Made by a program: the position numbers and the translations under genes. The notes beneath the pieces were generated by a model. The model was not told the origin of the DNA. It saw nothing but the letters and a program-made list of their open reading frames with translations, and did no database searches. From an uncultured Brachyspira sp. (lineage in GTDB: Bacteria; Spirochaetota; Brachyspiria; Brachyspirales; Brachyspiraceae): a DNA stretch of 12,144 nucleotides. Shown piece by piece: positions 1 to 6,186 of the stretch. How positions within the stretch are numbered: position 1 is the first letter of the stretch; each line of letters begins with the position of its first letter. Where the stretch lies: positions 1 through 12,144 of the forward strand of contig CAKVCJ010000028.1 of assembly GCA_934725655.1 (NCBI GenBank). Reading direction: 5' to 3'.

Positions 1-2
1 CA

Positions 3-1709
3 TCAAAACCTTATTGGCTTTATGGGCATAATGGTAAGAGGATTGCTGTATTTTTTTATGACCCTTATATATCTAACGCTATCGCTTTTGAGCATTTGCT
101 TTGTTCTGCTGAGAAATTGGCTGAGAGAATAAGAAATGCTTATGGGGAGAGAAAACTTGTTAATATTGCTACGGACGGTGAGAGCTATGGGCATCATGAG
201 CCTTTTGGGGATATGTGTTTGGCAAGATATTTCAAAGATAATATTCACTATGATAATATCACTCCTACAAATTATGAGCATTATTTAAGTATATGTCCTC
301 CTACTGAAGAGGTGATATTGCATGAAGGCGAAGGAAAGAGGGGTACTTCTTGGAGCTGTTCGCATGGTGTTGAGAGGTGGAGAAGCAATTGCGGATGCGG
401 GGGTGATGGTGTTATTGATTTGTCTTGGAGAAAGGGGCTTAGAGAGGCTTTCGATATACTTAGAAATATGCAAGATAAATTGTTTGCATTATTTTTAAAC
501 TTCACTAATGAATCGAGGAATTCTATTAGAGAAGAGTATGTTAGGGCTATATATAATGATTCTGATGCTAAAGATTTGTATGAAATATGCTCTAAATATA
601 TATCTTTTAAAGAGTTTATATTTTTAATGGAATCTTATAAATACTCATTATTTGCTTATACTTCTTGCGGATGGTTTTTTGAAGATGTTTCTAGGATAGA
701 GCCTATTAAAAACATGCAATATGCAGAGAGAGCTTTTCATTATGCGAGAATGCTTGTTAAAGATAAAAATGCTCCTTTTGTAGAAGAGGCTTATCAGAAA
801 TTTTTAAAGGCATTGGAAACTTCTATTAGTAATAAAAAAGAACATCATACAGCAAGATATTTCTATGAGAAAAATGCTAAGATAGATTTATTTACTAAAC
901 TTTATATTATCAATCAGTTTATATTTAATTTAATTGCAAGCGGTTATAAAGAAAAAGAAATTAATATTTTTAAGCATAATATTAAAGCTGCTCTAATAGA
1001 TAAAAATCATATTGAAGGCGTAATGACTGATAATATAACAGCAGATTTATATTTTAAAGTTGATACTATTGAAGAGGATTATGAATTAAAAAACAATATA
1101 ACACTTTCTGAAAATAAAGATTGTAATGATAATTTAGTATATACTATGCGTTTAAAAGATTTAAGTTCTGATATTAGAGACAGATTTGCTGATTCTTTAT
1201 TTAAAGAAGATATATCAAAATTAGATGACATAATGCATAAAGTATATCCTGAATATGAAAAATTATTTAAATATTTTAACACAAATGATATTACCCCAGA
1301 TTATGACTATAGAAGATTAATGGGAGCTATGTATTCTCCTATATTAAGAGAGATTATAGTATCAAAGGGAAGAGATGCTTATGATGAGGTGTCTAAAGAA
1401 TTAAAAGATGCGAGGAATGCTGGTATATTTATTTCTAACAGCGGTATATCTAATGTTGTCGGAGAAAATATTAAAAAGGCTTTAACTGAACTTTATGAAA
1501 CAGGAAACGGAAAAATTATATTTGATTTGTTGAGAGATATTAAGTTCTTATCTAATAATGATATGCCAATAGATAGAAACACTTATGAAAATATTTTTTA
1601 TAAGATACTTCTAAAATATAAAGGGCTTCTCATAAGCTTTGATGAAGAAGAGAAAAAATTATTTGTAGAGCTTGGATATTGGCTTAACTTTAATATGGAT
1701 AATATTTAA
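3..1709 (+). CDS. DUF3536 / glycoside hydrolase family 57-like protein, 5' end outside the window
   Basis: The frame is open from the left edge, so this is the last 568 codons of a longer gene; a TTG at 96 is internal, because the upstream codons read as continuous protein (..YWLYGHNGKRIAVFFYDPY..). Conserved motifs are ATDGESYGHHEPFG (about residues 56-69 of the visible part) and a Cys-rich WSCSHGVERWRSNCGC (about 117-132). As I recall the family, these belong to DUF3536 proteins, whose N-terminal GH57-like alpha-glucanase/mannosidase fold would lie upstream of the window. The remaining roughly 430 residues are alpha-helical, charged and poorly recognisable. No signal peptide can be judged. 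It probably acts on an alpha-glucan or a related sugar polymer in the cytoplasm, but substrate and activity are inferred. The stop TAA overlaps the stop of the convergent gene by 4 bases. The first 450 bases look richer in G+C than the rest, as expected of the conserved part. Confidence 0.72.
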   Translation, partial: SKPYWLYGHNGKRIAVFFYDPYISNAIAFEHLLCSAEKLAERIRNAYGERKLVNIATDGESYGHHEPFGDMCLARYFKDNIHYDNITPTNYEHYLSICPPTEEVILHEGEGKRGTSWSCSHGVERWRSNCGCGGDGVIDLSWRKGLREAFDILRNMQDKLFALFLNFTNESRNSIREEYVRAIYNDSDAKDLYEICSKYISFKEFIFLMESYKYSLFAYTSCGWFFEDVSRIEPIKNMQYAERAFHYARMLVKDKNAPFVEEAYQKFLKALETSISNKKEHHTARYFYEKNAKIDLFTKLYIINQFIFNLIASGYKEKEINIFKHNIKAALIDKNHIEGVMTDNITADLYFKVDTIEEDYELKNNITLSENKDCNDNLVYTMRLKDLSSDIRDRFADSLFKEDISKLDDIMHKVYPEYEKLFKYFNTNDITPDYDYRRLMGAMYSPILREIIVSKGRDAYDEVSKELKDARNAGIFISNSGISNVVGENIKKALTELYETGNGKIIFDLLRDIKFLSNNDMPIDRNTYENIFYKILLKYKGLLISFDEEEKKLFVELGYWLNFNMDNI

Positions 1710-2134
1710 TTATTGCTTATATTATTTTTTAGCTTTAGTGTTCCGTTTACTAATGATATAGCAACATCAAAAGAATTGTTAGTGTAGGAATGAATATTGA
1801 TTCTTATTACTTTGTTAGGGTCTATTGAACTTTTTGCTAATTCTACGCTTCCATTTTCTTTTCCGAAACCATTATGTTCTGTTATATAATATCCTTCATT
1901 CTTCCATAAATAATTAGCATACTTCACGCTATTATATAAAGCATTGGTATCATTTTTAAAAGTGTATATATAATTATCTTCAAACTTATCTATTTTTGGT
2001 TTTATTTCTAAAGTAGTAATCTTATAAACAGAAGATACAGTATCATTTCCTATCTTATAAAAAGTCTCATAATTAGTTTTGCAAGATGCAAATAAAAATA
2101 ACATCAAAACAAATATTATATATTTAATTTTCAT
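1706..2134 (-). CDS. small putative lipoprotein of unknown function
   Basis: A 142-residue protein starting MKIKYIIFVLMLFLFASC. The short basic N-terminus, hydrophobic core and LFASC lipobox with Cys18 indicate export by Sec, lipidation and membrane anchoring. The mature part is rich in Tyr, Asn and Lys, has no cysteine beyond Cys18, and contains no domain I recognise. Its ATG overlaps the TGA of the upstream RseC-like gene (ATGA, 4 bases), so the two are almost certainly co-transcribed and translationally coupled. That fits the weak ribosome site in front of it (A-rich, without a clear AGGA). The 3' end overlaps the stop of the convergent DUF3536-type gene at the shared TTAA. The lipoprotein assignment is strong; the role is unknown. 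Confidence 0.8.
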   Translation of the reverse strand: MKIKYIIFVLMLFLFASCKTNYETFYKIGNDTVSSVYKITTLEIKPKIDKFEDNYIYTFKNDTNALYNSVKYANYLWKNEGYYITEHNGFGKENGSVELAKSSIDPNKVIRINIHSYTNNSFDVAISLVNGTLKLKNNISNN

Positions 2135-2535
2135 AAATTATTTTTTGCTATTATATTAGCTATAACCTTATTATTTTTTTTTAATTTTATTACACCAAAA
2201 AATACATAAATAAAAAAGAATACAAAAGAAATCACAGGCCCTAAGTCATGATTAATATCAGCGATTTTCGATATATAATTACCTACAAAATATCCTATTA
2301 TAAGACAAATTAATGGTATTATATACACAAAGAAATTAGTACCTCTTTTAAGTTCTTCTACTTCTATAATAACATTGTCTCCATTAGAAGCATTTATATT
2401 ATTATTAGCTCTTAATATGATTGGTTTGCCTACAGAGCATATTTTACATCCATCGCAGCTTGAACTTCTTTGTAATTGTACTTTAGCAATATTGTTATTA
2501 TATGTTTCCAAAACAATAGCTAACTCTCTTCTCAT
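2131..2535 (-). CDS. rseC: RseC/MucC-family (SoxR-reducing system) integral membrane protein
   Basis: A 134-residue protein with the RseC layout: an N-terminal soluble part holding a Cys cluster (SSCDGCKICSVG; Cys27, Cys30, Cys33), a small beta-rich stretch ending near residue 61, then two hydrophobic helices (about 68-87 and 98-116) and a basic tail. In other bacteria RseC proteins act with Rnf-type electron transport or with SoxR reduction, or modulate RseB/RseA. No rnf, soxR or rse gene is visible here, so this copy is an orphan and its partner is unknown. The start ATG has AGGA placed 7-10 bases upstream, and a near-consensus promoter lies about 50 bases upstream. It is the first gene of a two-gene unit with the downstream lipoprotein. 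Family confidence is good; process confidence is low. Confidence 0.78.
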   Translation of the reverse strand: MRRELAIVLETYNNNIAKVQLQRSSSCDGCKICSVGKPIILRANNNINASNGDNVIIEVEELKRGTNFFVYIIPLICLIIGYFVGNYISKIADINHDLGPVISFVFFFIYVFFGVIKLKKNNKVIANIIAKNNL

Positions 2536-2582
2536 ATCTTTTTCCTATGTATTAATAAAATTGAGTAAAAAATATTAATATA

Positions 2583-2611
2583 ATTATATAATATAGAATA
2601 ATAAATATCAA
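2583..2611 (-). promoter_or_regulatory. sigma-70-type promoter for the rseC-like/lipoprotein unit
   Basis: Read on the minus strand, TTGATA (2606-2611) and a perfect TATAAT (2583-2588) are separated by exactly 17 bases. The predicted start lies about 40 bases before the ATG at 2535. In such AT-rich DNA a TATAAT alone is cheap, but the paired -35 with ideal spacing upstream of a gene start makes this credible. Confidence 0.6.
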
Positions 2612-2635
2612 TTATAGGATGTTGTTTGCTATAAT

Positions 2636-2668
2636 AAAAAAGTATGCTGTTATTTTAGCATGCTTTTA
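2636..2668 (-). terminator. rho-independent terminator after the symporter gene
   Basis: An inverted repeat pairs GTATGCT (2642-2648) with AGCATGC (2657-2663), with one G-U pair, an 8-base loop, and flanking A and T runs that extend the stem. On the minus strand it is followed by a T run. It sits 14 bases beyond the stop of the symporter gene and ends the C-S lyase/symporter operon. The T run on the other side means it could work in both directions, although no plus-strand gene enters it. Confidence 0.72.
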
Positions 2669-2681
2669 TTTTTATAATATT

Positions 2682-3914
2682 TTAAGATTGAGTAATTTTG
2701 TTTTTAAACCAATCTTTTCCTTCAATTACCCTAGATACCAACATAGAAGCCACAGTATCTCCAACAGCATTAACCATAGTAGCAGGCGGGTCTACAAGTA
2801 TTCCAATTGTAGCGATAATAGCAAAAGCTTCAGGAGGAAATCCGTATAAAGAAACAATTAACATCTCTCCTATTAATCCGCCTCCTGGTATAGCACCCAT
2901 AGCAACACCAGAAAATACAGCAAATATAATAGCACCAATCCAAGTTTCTATGCTGTTAAAAGGCATTCCAAATACGCCAAATAGAAAAGAAATTTTTAAA
3001 ATACCGCTTAAACAAGTTCCATCCATATGTGTAGTAGAACCTATAGGCAATACTATATTTCTAATGTCTTCTTTAACTCCTATATTTTCAGCTGCTTCTA
3101 AGTTTACAGGCAATGTAGCCAATGAACTTTGAGTAGATAAAGAAGTAATTATAGGCGCTATTAAATATTTTAATGATTTTAAACCATATTTACCCGCAGC
3201 AATATATACATAAATAGGGAAGAATATTATGAGGTATAAAAATGCTACAGGATAATATATAGCACAAGCCCTCGCATAACTGCCTAATAATTGCGGGCCG
3301 AATGTGCCGACTAAATTAGCGAAATATGCTCCCAAACCTATAGGTGCATAATACATTATTATAGATATTAGTTTCATAAATACCTCATTAGCCGCATCAA
3401 GTAATTTTACAAGCGCTGCTGCTTTCTCGCCAACTAATTTCACAGCAAAACCAAAAAATATAGAAAATATAATCATAGGAAGCATATTATTAATTGAGAG
3501 TATATCTACAAAATTGCTTACAGTTATCATTTTTACTATTTGTTCAGACACTTTAGGAGCCTGCATATCTTTTACCGCTTCCATAGGTATATTAACTCCC
3601 TCAGCAGGATTAAATATTACAGCAATAAAAACCATTATCGAACCTGCAATAATACCTGTAATAAAAAATATTATAAACATAGTTCCTACAATTTTTCCTA
3701 ATCTCTTCATATTGTCCATCTGTACAATAGAGTTGCTTATAGATACAAATATTAAAGGCACTACAACAGTAAATAATAAATTAATAAATATATCTCCGAA
3801 TGGTTTTAATACCGATGCTTTTTCTTTGAATACTAAGCCAATAATACTTCCTATAATCACACCTGTTAGAAGCATGATAGGAAATCTATAATTTTTCCAA
3901 AAACTGTTTTTCAT
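2682..3914 (-). CDS. dicarboxylate/amino acid:cation symporter (DAACS/GltP family), probably for a neutral amino acid
   Basis: A 410-residue polytopic membrane protein, full length for the family. Hallmarks of the GltPh fold are present: the HP1 loop STQSSLATLP (260-269), the TM7 motif HMDGT (296-300), the HP2 tip IPGGG (342-346) and the TM8 motif DPPATMVNAVGD (375-386). Cation-site Asn382 and Asp386 are retained. Three ligand or cation positions differ from the aspartate transporters: Gln262 replaces the HP1 arginine, His296 replaces the Asn of NMDGT, and Ala378 replaces the TM8 arginine that holds the substrate side-chain carboxylate. The last change argues against glutamate, aspartate or dicarboxylates and for a neutral substrate. 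The start has AGGAG 8 bases upstream. It follows the PLP lyase gene after 23 bases, so it is the second gene of that operon, suggesting that it imports the lyase's substrate (inference). Confidence 0.9.
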   Translation of the reverse strand: MKNSFWKNYRFPIMLLTGVIIGSIIGLVFKEKASVLKPFGDIFINLLFTVVVPLIFVSISNSIVQMDNMKRLGKIVGTMFIIFFITGIIAGSIMVFIAVIFNPAEGVNIPMEAVKDMQAPKVSEQIVKMITVSNFVDILSINNMLPMIIFSIFFGFAVKLVGEKAAALVKLLDAANEVFMKLISIIMYYAPIGLGAYFANLVGTFGPQLLGSYARACAIYYPVAFLYLIIFFPIYVYIAAGKYGLKSLKYLIAPIITSLSTQSSLATLPVNLEAAENIGVKEDIRNIVLPIGSTTHMDGTCLSGILKISFLFGVFGMPFNSIETWIGAIIFAVFSGVAMGAIPGGGLIGEMLIVSLYGFPPEAFAIIATIGILVDPPATMVNAVGDTVASMLVSRVIEGKDWFKNKITQS

Positions 3915-3937
3915 ATTAAAGCTCCTATAATTAGCTA

Positions 3938-5137
3938 TTATTTATAATTTTTATTTTTTAATTGTGAAGTTACTTTATTTACAAACTCTTCTATATATTT
4001 AAAATCGGTTGCTATATTCACTCTTATAAAGCCCTTACAATTATCCGAGAACCATTCACCAAAGTCTATCGCTATTTTGCAATCATCTTGTATAAACTCT
4101 TTCACTCTGTTAGGGGTTACAACCTTTCTCAAATCTATAAAAGGTAAATATGTACCCTCTAATGGGCTTGTTATAATATCAGGAACTTTTTCTTTCAATT
4201 CGTCTCTAATATATTCATAATTTCTTTTTATAGTTTTTAATAGTCCGTCAAGCCAATCTGCACCATATCTGTATGCAGCTTCTGTAGCAACCATTCCTAA
4301 TAAACTTAGTTCTGTCCTATTAACAGTGTCTACATATTTGCTGTATATTTCTCTCGTTTTTTCATCTGGTATAATAATATGAGAGTTTAAAAGACATGCT
4401 AAGTTAAATGTTTTAGAAGCTGAAGATAATACTATTAATCTGTCTAAATATTTTTCTTTATTTTTTATAGAAAGTGCAGAAATAAATGGTCTTATACCCA
4501 AATTCATATCCTGATGTATTTCATCAGAAATTATATATAGGTTATATTTTTTACAAATATCAAAAACTCTGTCTATTTCTTCATCAGTCCACACTCTTCC
4601 AGCAGGGTTATGAGGATTACAAAATATCATTAATTTTGCTTTATTATTTTTTATATCATTTTCTAATTTTTCAAAATCAATAGAAAATACGCCATTATCA
4701 TTTTTTAATTCGCATTTAACAAGATTTCTTCCATTATCTTTAACAGCATTATGAAAAGGATAATAGACAGGAGTAAGTATAACTACACTATCCCCTTTAT
4801 TAGTAAAAGCATTAACAAGCCAATACAATGCCGTTACTATTCCTGTAGAAAAATTTATCCATTCTTCTTTTAAGTCTATATTGTATCTGCTTTTCTGCCA
4901 ATTAAAAAAAGCTTCAAAGTAGCTATCCCATAAGACAGTATATCCAAATACCCCATGATTTACCCTTTTATTTAAAGCTTCTATCACTTCATCAGGGGCT
5001 CTAAACTCCATATCAGCAACCCACATAGGAAGCAGTCCTGAAGTTTTAAATCTTCTGTCTTTTAAAGTTTCCCATTTTTGCGAATTTGTATTTTCACGAT
5101 TTACCAAATATTTGGAATTAAACTCTTCAATAGTCAT
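3938..5137 (-). CDS. patB: MalY/PatB-family PLP-dependent C-S beta-lyase (cystathionine beta-lyase type)
   Basis: A 399-residue fold-type I PLP enzyme, usual length for the MalY/PatB group. Diagnostic motifs are MWVADMEFRAP (38-48), FCNPHNPAGRVW with Asn174 (172-183), SDEIHQD with Asp205 (204-210), SSASKTFN with the Schiff-base lysine Lys242 (238-245), and IRVNIA with the carboxylate-binding Arg372. Known members cleave cystathionine, cysteine or related thioethers to pyruvate, ammonia and a thiol; some MalY proteins also regulate transcription, which cannot be judged here. The start has AAAGGA a few bases upstream. It is first in an operon with the amino-acid symporter, transcribed from a promoter at 5166-5193. 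A plain aminotransferase is the main alternative, but the MWVADMEF and HQD motifs favour the C-S lyase. The symbol is a family-level guess. Confidence 0.88.
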   Translation of the reverse strand: MTIEEFNSKYLVNRENTNSQKWETLKDRRFKTSGLLPMWVADMEFRAPDEVIEALNKRVNHGVFGYTVLWDSYFEAFFNWQKSRYNIDLKEEWINFSTGIVTALYWLVNAFTNKGDSVVILTPVYYPFHNAVKDNGRNLVKCELKNDNGVFSIDFEKLENDIKNNKAKLMIFCNPHNPAGRVWTDEEIDRVFDICKKYNLYIISDEIHQDMNLGIRPFISALSIKNKEKYLDRLIVLSSASKTFNLACLLNSHIIIPDEKTREIYSKYVDTVNRTELSLLGMVATEAAYRYGADWLDGLLKTIKRNYEYIRDELKEKVPDIITSPLEGTYLPFIDLRKVVTPNRVKEFIQDDCKIAIDFGEWFSDNCKGFIRVNIATDFKYIEEFVNKVTSQLKNKNYK

Positions 5138-5165
5138 AAAAATCCTTTAAAATTATATAAGTTTT

Positions 5166-5193
5166 AGTATATGCATTTATTTTATCATATCAA
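5166..5193 (-). promoter_or_regulatory. candidate promoter of the C-S lyase/symporter operon
   Basis: On the minus strand TTGATA (5188-5193) is followed after 16 bases by TATACT (5166-5171). Transcription would begin about 22 bases before the ATG at 5137. No riboswitch or long leader fits in the short remaining distance. Confidence 0.5.
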
Positions 5194-5225
5194 TGATTAT
5201 TAAAATATATTTCAGATAATACAAT

Positions 5226-5256
5226 AAAAAACCCATCATTTAATAATGACGGGTTT
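5226..5256 (-). terminator. rho-independent terminator after the HEAT-repeat gene
   Basis: AAACCC-A-TCATT (5229-5240) pairs with AATGA-C-GGGTTT (5245-5256) around a 4-base loop, with one A/C mismatch. On the minus strand the stem is followed directly by a run of T. It lies 26 bases after the stop codon of the gene at 5282 and before the promoter of the next minus-strand operon, so the HEAT-repeat gene is transcribed alone. Confidence 0.85.
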
Positions 5257-5281
5257 ATATAAATCAATAAAAATATTAAAA

Positions 5282-6007
5282 TTACTGTTGAGTTTGTTCA
5301 GTAGTATTATTTTGAGTATTGTTCTGATTATTAGCAGCAGGTTTAATATTTTTAATAGCATCTATAGAAGCCTGTCTTATAGCCAAGAAATATTGATCAT
5401 CTTGAGAAAGATTAATTAAATCTCCAAGAGCTATAGGACTTCCGATTTTACCTAAAGCAACAGCAACTTCATAAACTATTCCCTGAGTTCTTCCTAATCT
5501 TAATTGGAAAAGCAAAGCAGGAACAGCTTTTTCGCTTCCAATCTCACCTAAAGCCTGAACAGCAGCAATAATATTAAAAGTTTCTTGTTCAGCAAAAAGC
5601 ATTTGAGATATGTAATCAACAGTAGCTTCTGATTTAGCAACTTTAGCAGCTTGTAAAGCTTGATATCTTACCATAGAATCAGAATTAGAGCCTGAAACAC
5701 TTCCCAAACCATAACCAACATATCTGTTAATAGTTTGTACAAGTAAATCACTAGTAGCACCTTTTTTACTTAAAGCCTCAAAACATAATGCTTTTACTTC
5801 AGGAGTACCTGTTTCTATAGCACTAATTAGAAGAGACTCATCTTGATTCATTAGAGCGTCTACGAAGTTTTGATCTAATTGTTCTCTTGGTTTTTCTCCT
5901 GTAACTGTTGTATCAGTAGTAGTAGTTGTTTCTGTGGTTTCTTGAGCGAATAAAGATATTGCAGAGAATACAGATATCAATATTGCAATAGATATTTTTT
6001 TAAACAT
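5282..6007 (-). CDS. exported HEAT-repeat protein of unknown function
   Basis: A 241-residue protein with a clear Sec signal peptide (MFKK, hydrophobic core, cleavage likely after SLFA at residue 21; no lipobox Cys), so probably periplasmic. A Thr-rich linker (about 24-37) leads into a helical core. From about residue 112 to 223, HEAT/PBS-lyase-like helix pairs can be seen, for example VQALGEIGSEKAVPALL and VAVALGKIGSPIALGDLI; the earlier segment 45-95 may hold further degenerate repeats. The tail (224-241) is almost only Asn, Gln and Thr. HEAT arrays serve as protein-binding scaffolds, but no partner is visible. It is transcribed alone, divergently from dhaKLM, and ends at its own hairpin terminator. 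The start has an unusual G6-containing Shine-Dalgarno sequence. Export and repeats are seen; function is unknown. Confidence 0.85.
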   Translation of the reverse strand: MFKKISIAILISVFSAISLFAQETTETTTTTDTTVTGEKPREQLDQNFVDALMNQDESLLISAIETGTPEVKALCFEALSKKGATSDLLVQTINRYVGYGLGSVSGSNSDSMVRYQALQAAKVAKSEATVDYISQMLFAEQETFNIIAAVQALGEIGSEKAVPALLFQLRLGRTQGIVYEVAVALGKIGSPIALGDLINLSQDDQYFLAIRQASIDAIKNIKPAANNQNNTQNNTTEQTQQ

Positions 6008-6011
6008 TTTA

Positions 6012-6019
6012 CCCCCCTT
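6012..6019 (-). promoter_or_regulatory. G-rich ribosome binding site of the HEAT-repeat gene
   Basis: The minus strand reads AAGGGGGG, four bases before the ATG at 6007. A run of six G is rare in this AT-rich window and makes a strong Shine-Dalgarno match that fixes the start. The homopolymer could also vary in length between cells. Confidence 0.75.
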
Positions 6020-6035
6020 GATATTATATTAAGTA

Positions 6036-6064
6036 ATGATATATTTATTAAAAAATAATTGCAA
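6036..6064 (-). promoter_or_regulatory. candidate promoter of the HEAT-repeat gene
   Basis: On the minus strand TTGCAA (6059-6064) and TATCAT (6036-6041) are 17 bases apart, giving a leader of about 20 bases. A perfect TATAAT at 6023-6028 is an alternative, but its start point would fall inside the Shine-Dalgarno G run, which makes it less likely for this gene. Confidence 0.45.
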
Positions 6065-6070
6065 GCAATT
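6057..6070. repeat. inverted repeat AATTGC-AA-GCAATT, possible operator
   Basis: Two perfect 6-base arms flank a 2-base centre. The repeat covers the -35 element proposed for the HEAT-repeat gene, where a dimeric regulator could block RNA polymerase. Position and symmetry are seen; an operator role is inferred. A chance origin is possible in AT-rich DNA, though the GC pairs inside each arm make it less trivial than pure A/T palindromes. Confidence 0.4.
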
Positions 6071-6100
6071 TGTAATTAAATATTATAAAAATAACATAAT

Positions 6101-6121
6101 TATTTATTTTAAAAATAAATA
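6101..6121. repeat. A/T-only palindrome abutting the dhaKLM promoter
   Basis: Ten-base arms (TATTTATTTT and AAAATAAATA) mirror each other around a single A at 6111 and end immediately before the -35 box of dhaKLM. It may be an upstream promoter (UP) element bound by the polymerase alpha subunit, a regulator site, or chance in A/T-only sequence. Confidence 0.4.
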
Positions 6122-6150
6122 TTGCAAAAATAGAGCATTTTAATTATAAT
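6122..6150 (+). promoter_or_regulatory. promoter of dhaKLM
   Basis: TTGCAA (6122-6127) and a perfect TATAAT (6145-6150) are separated by 17 bases. Transcription would start near 6157, leaving a leader of about 30 bases that contains the dhaK ribosome site. It is the best-placed promoter upstream of the operon. Confidence 0.65.
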
Positions 6151-6174
6151 TTGATAGTAATCATTTATTATAAA

Positions 6175-6181
6175 AAGGTGG
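6175..6181 (+). promoter_or_regulatory. ribosome binding site deciding the dhaK start
   Basis: AAGGTGG lies 5 bases before the ATG at 6187. An in-frame TTG at 6151 has no such site and overlaps the promoter end, so the shorter protein is chosen. Confidence 0.8.
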
Positions 6182-6186
6182 AAGCT

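Noticed and set aside
3..505. Minus-strand open frames opposite the DUF3536-type gene
   Set aside because: They overlap the most conserved motifs of the plus-strand gene and look like antisense shadows.
2698..3132. 144-residue plus-strand open frame opposite the symporter gene
   Set aside because: It is a reverse-frame shadow of a strongly conserved transporter gene, has no ribosome site, and its protein shows no recognisable motif.
5910..5925. AGTAGTAGT triplet run as a variable microsatellite
   Set aside because: It is only a few units long and encodes part of the Thr-rich linker; there is no sign of variation from one sequence.
6126..6140. Small inverted repeat AAAAT/ATTTT inside the dhaKLM promoter spacer
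   Set aside because: Five-base A/T arms are expected by chance here.
6151..6186. Longer dhaK start at TTG 6151
   Set aside because: The extra 12 residues do not match the family, the TTG abuts the -10 box, and a strong ribosome site precedes ATG 6187.
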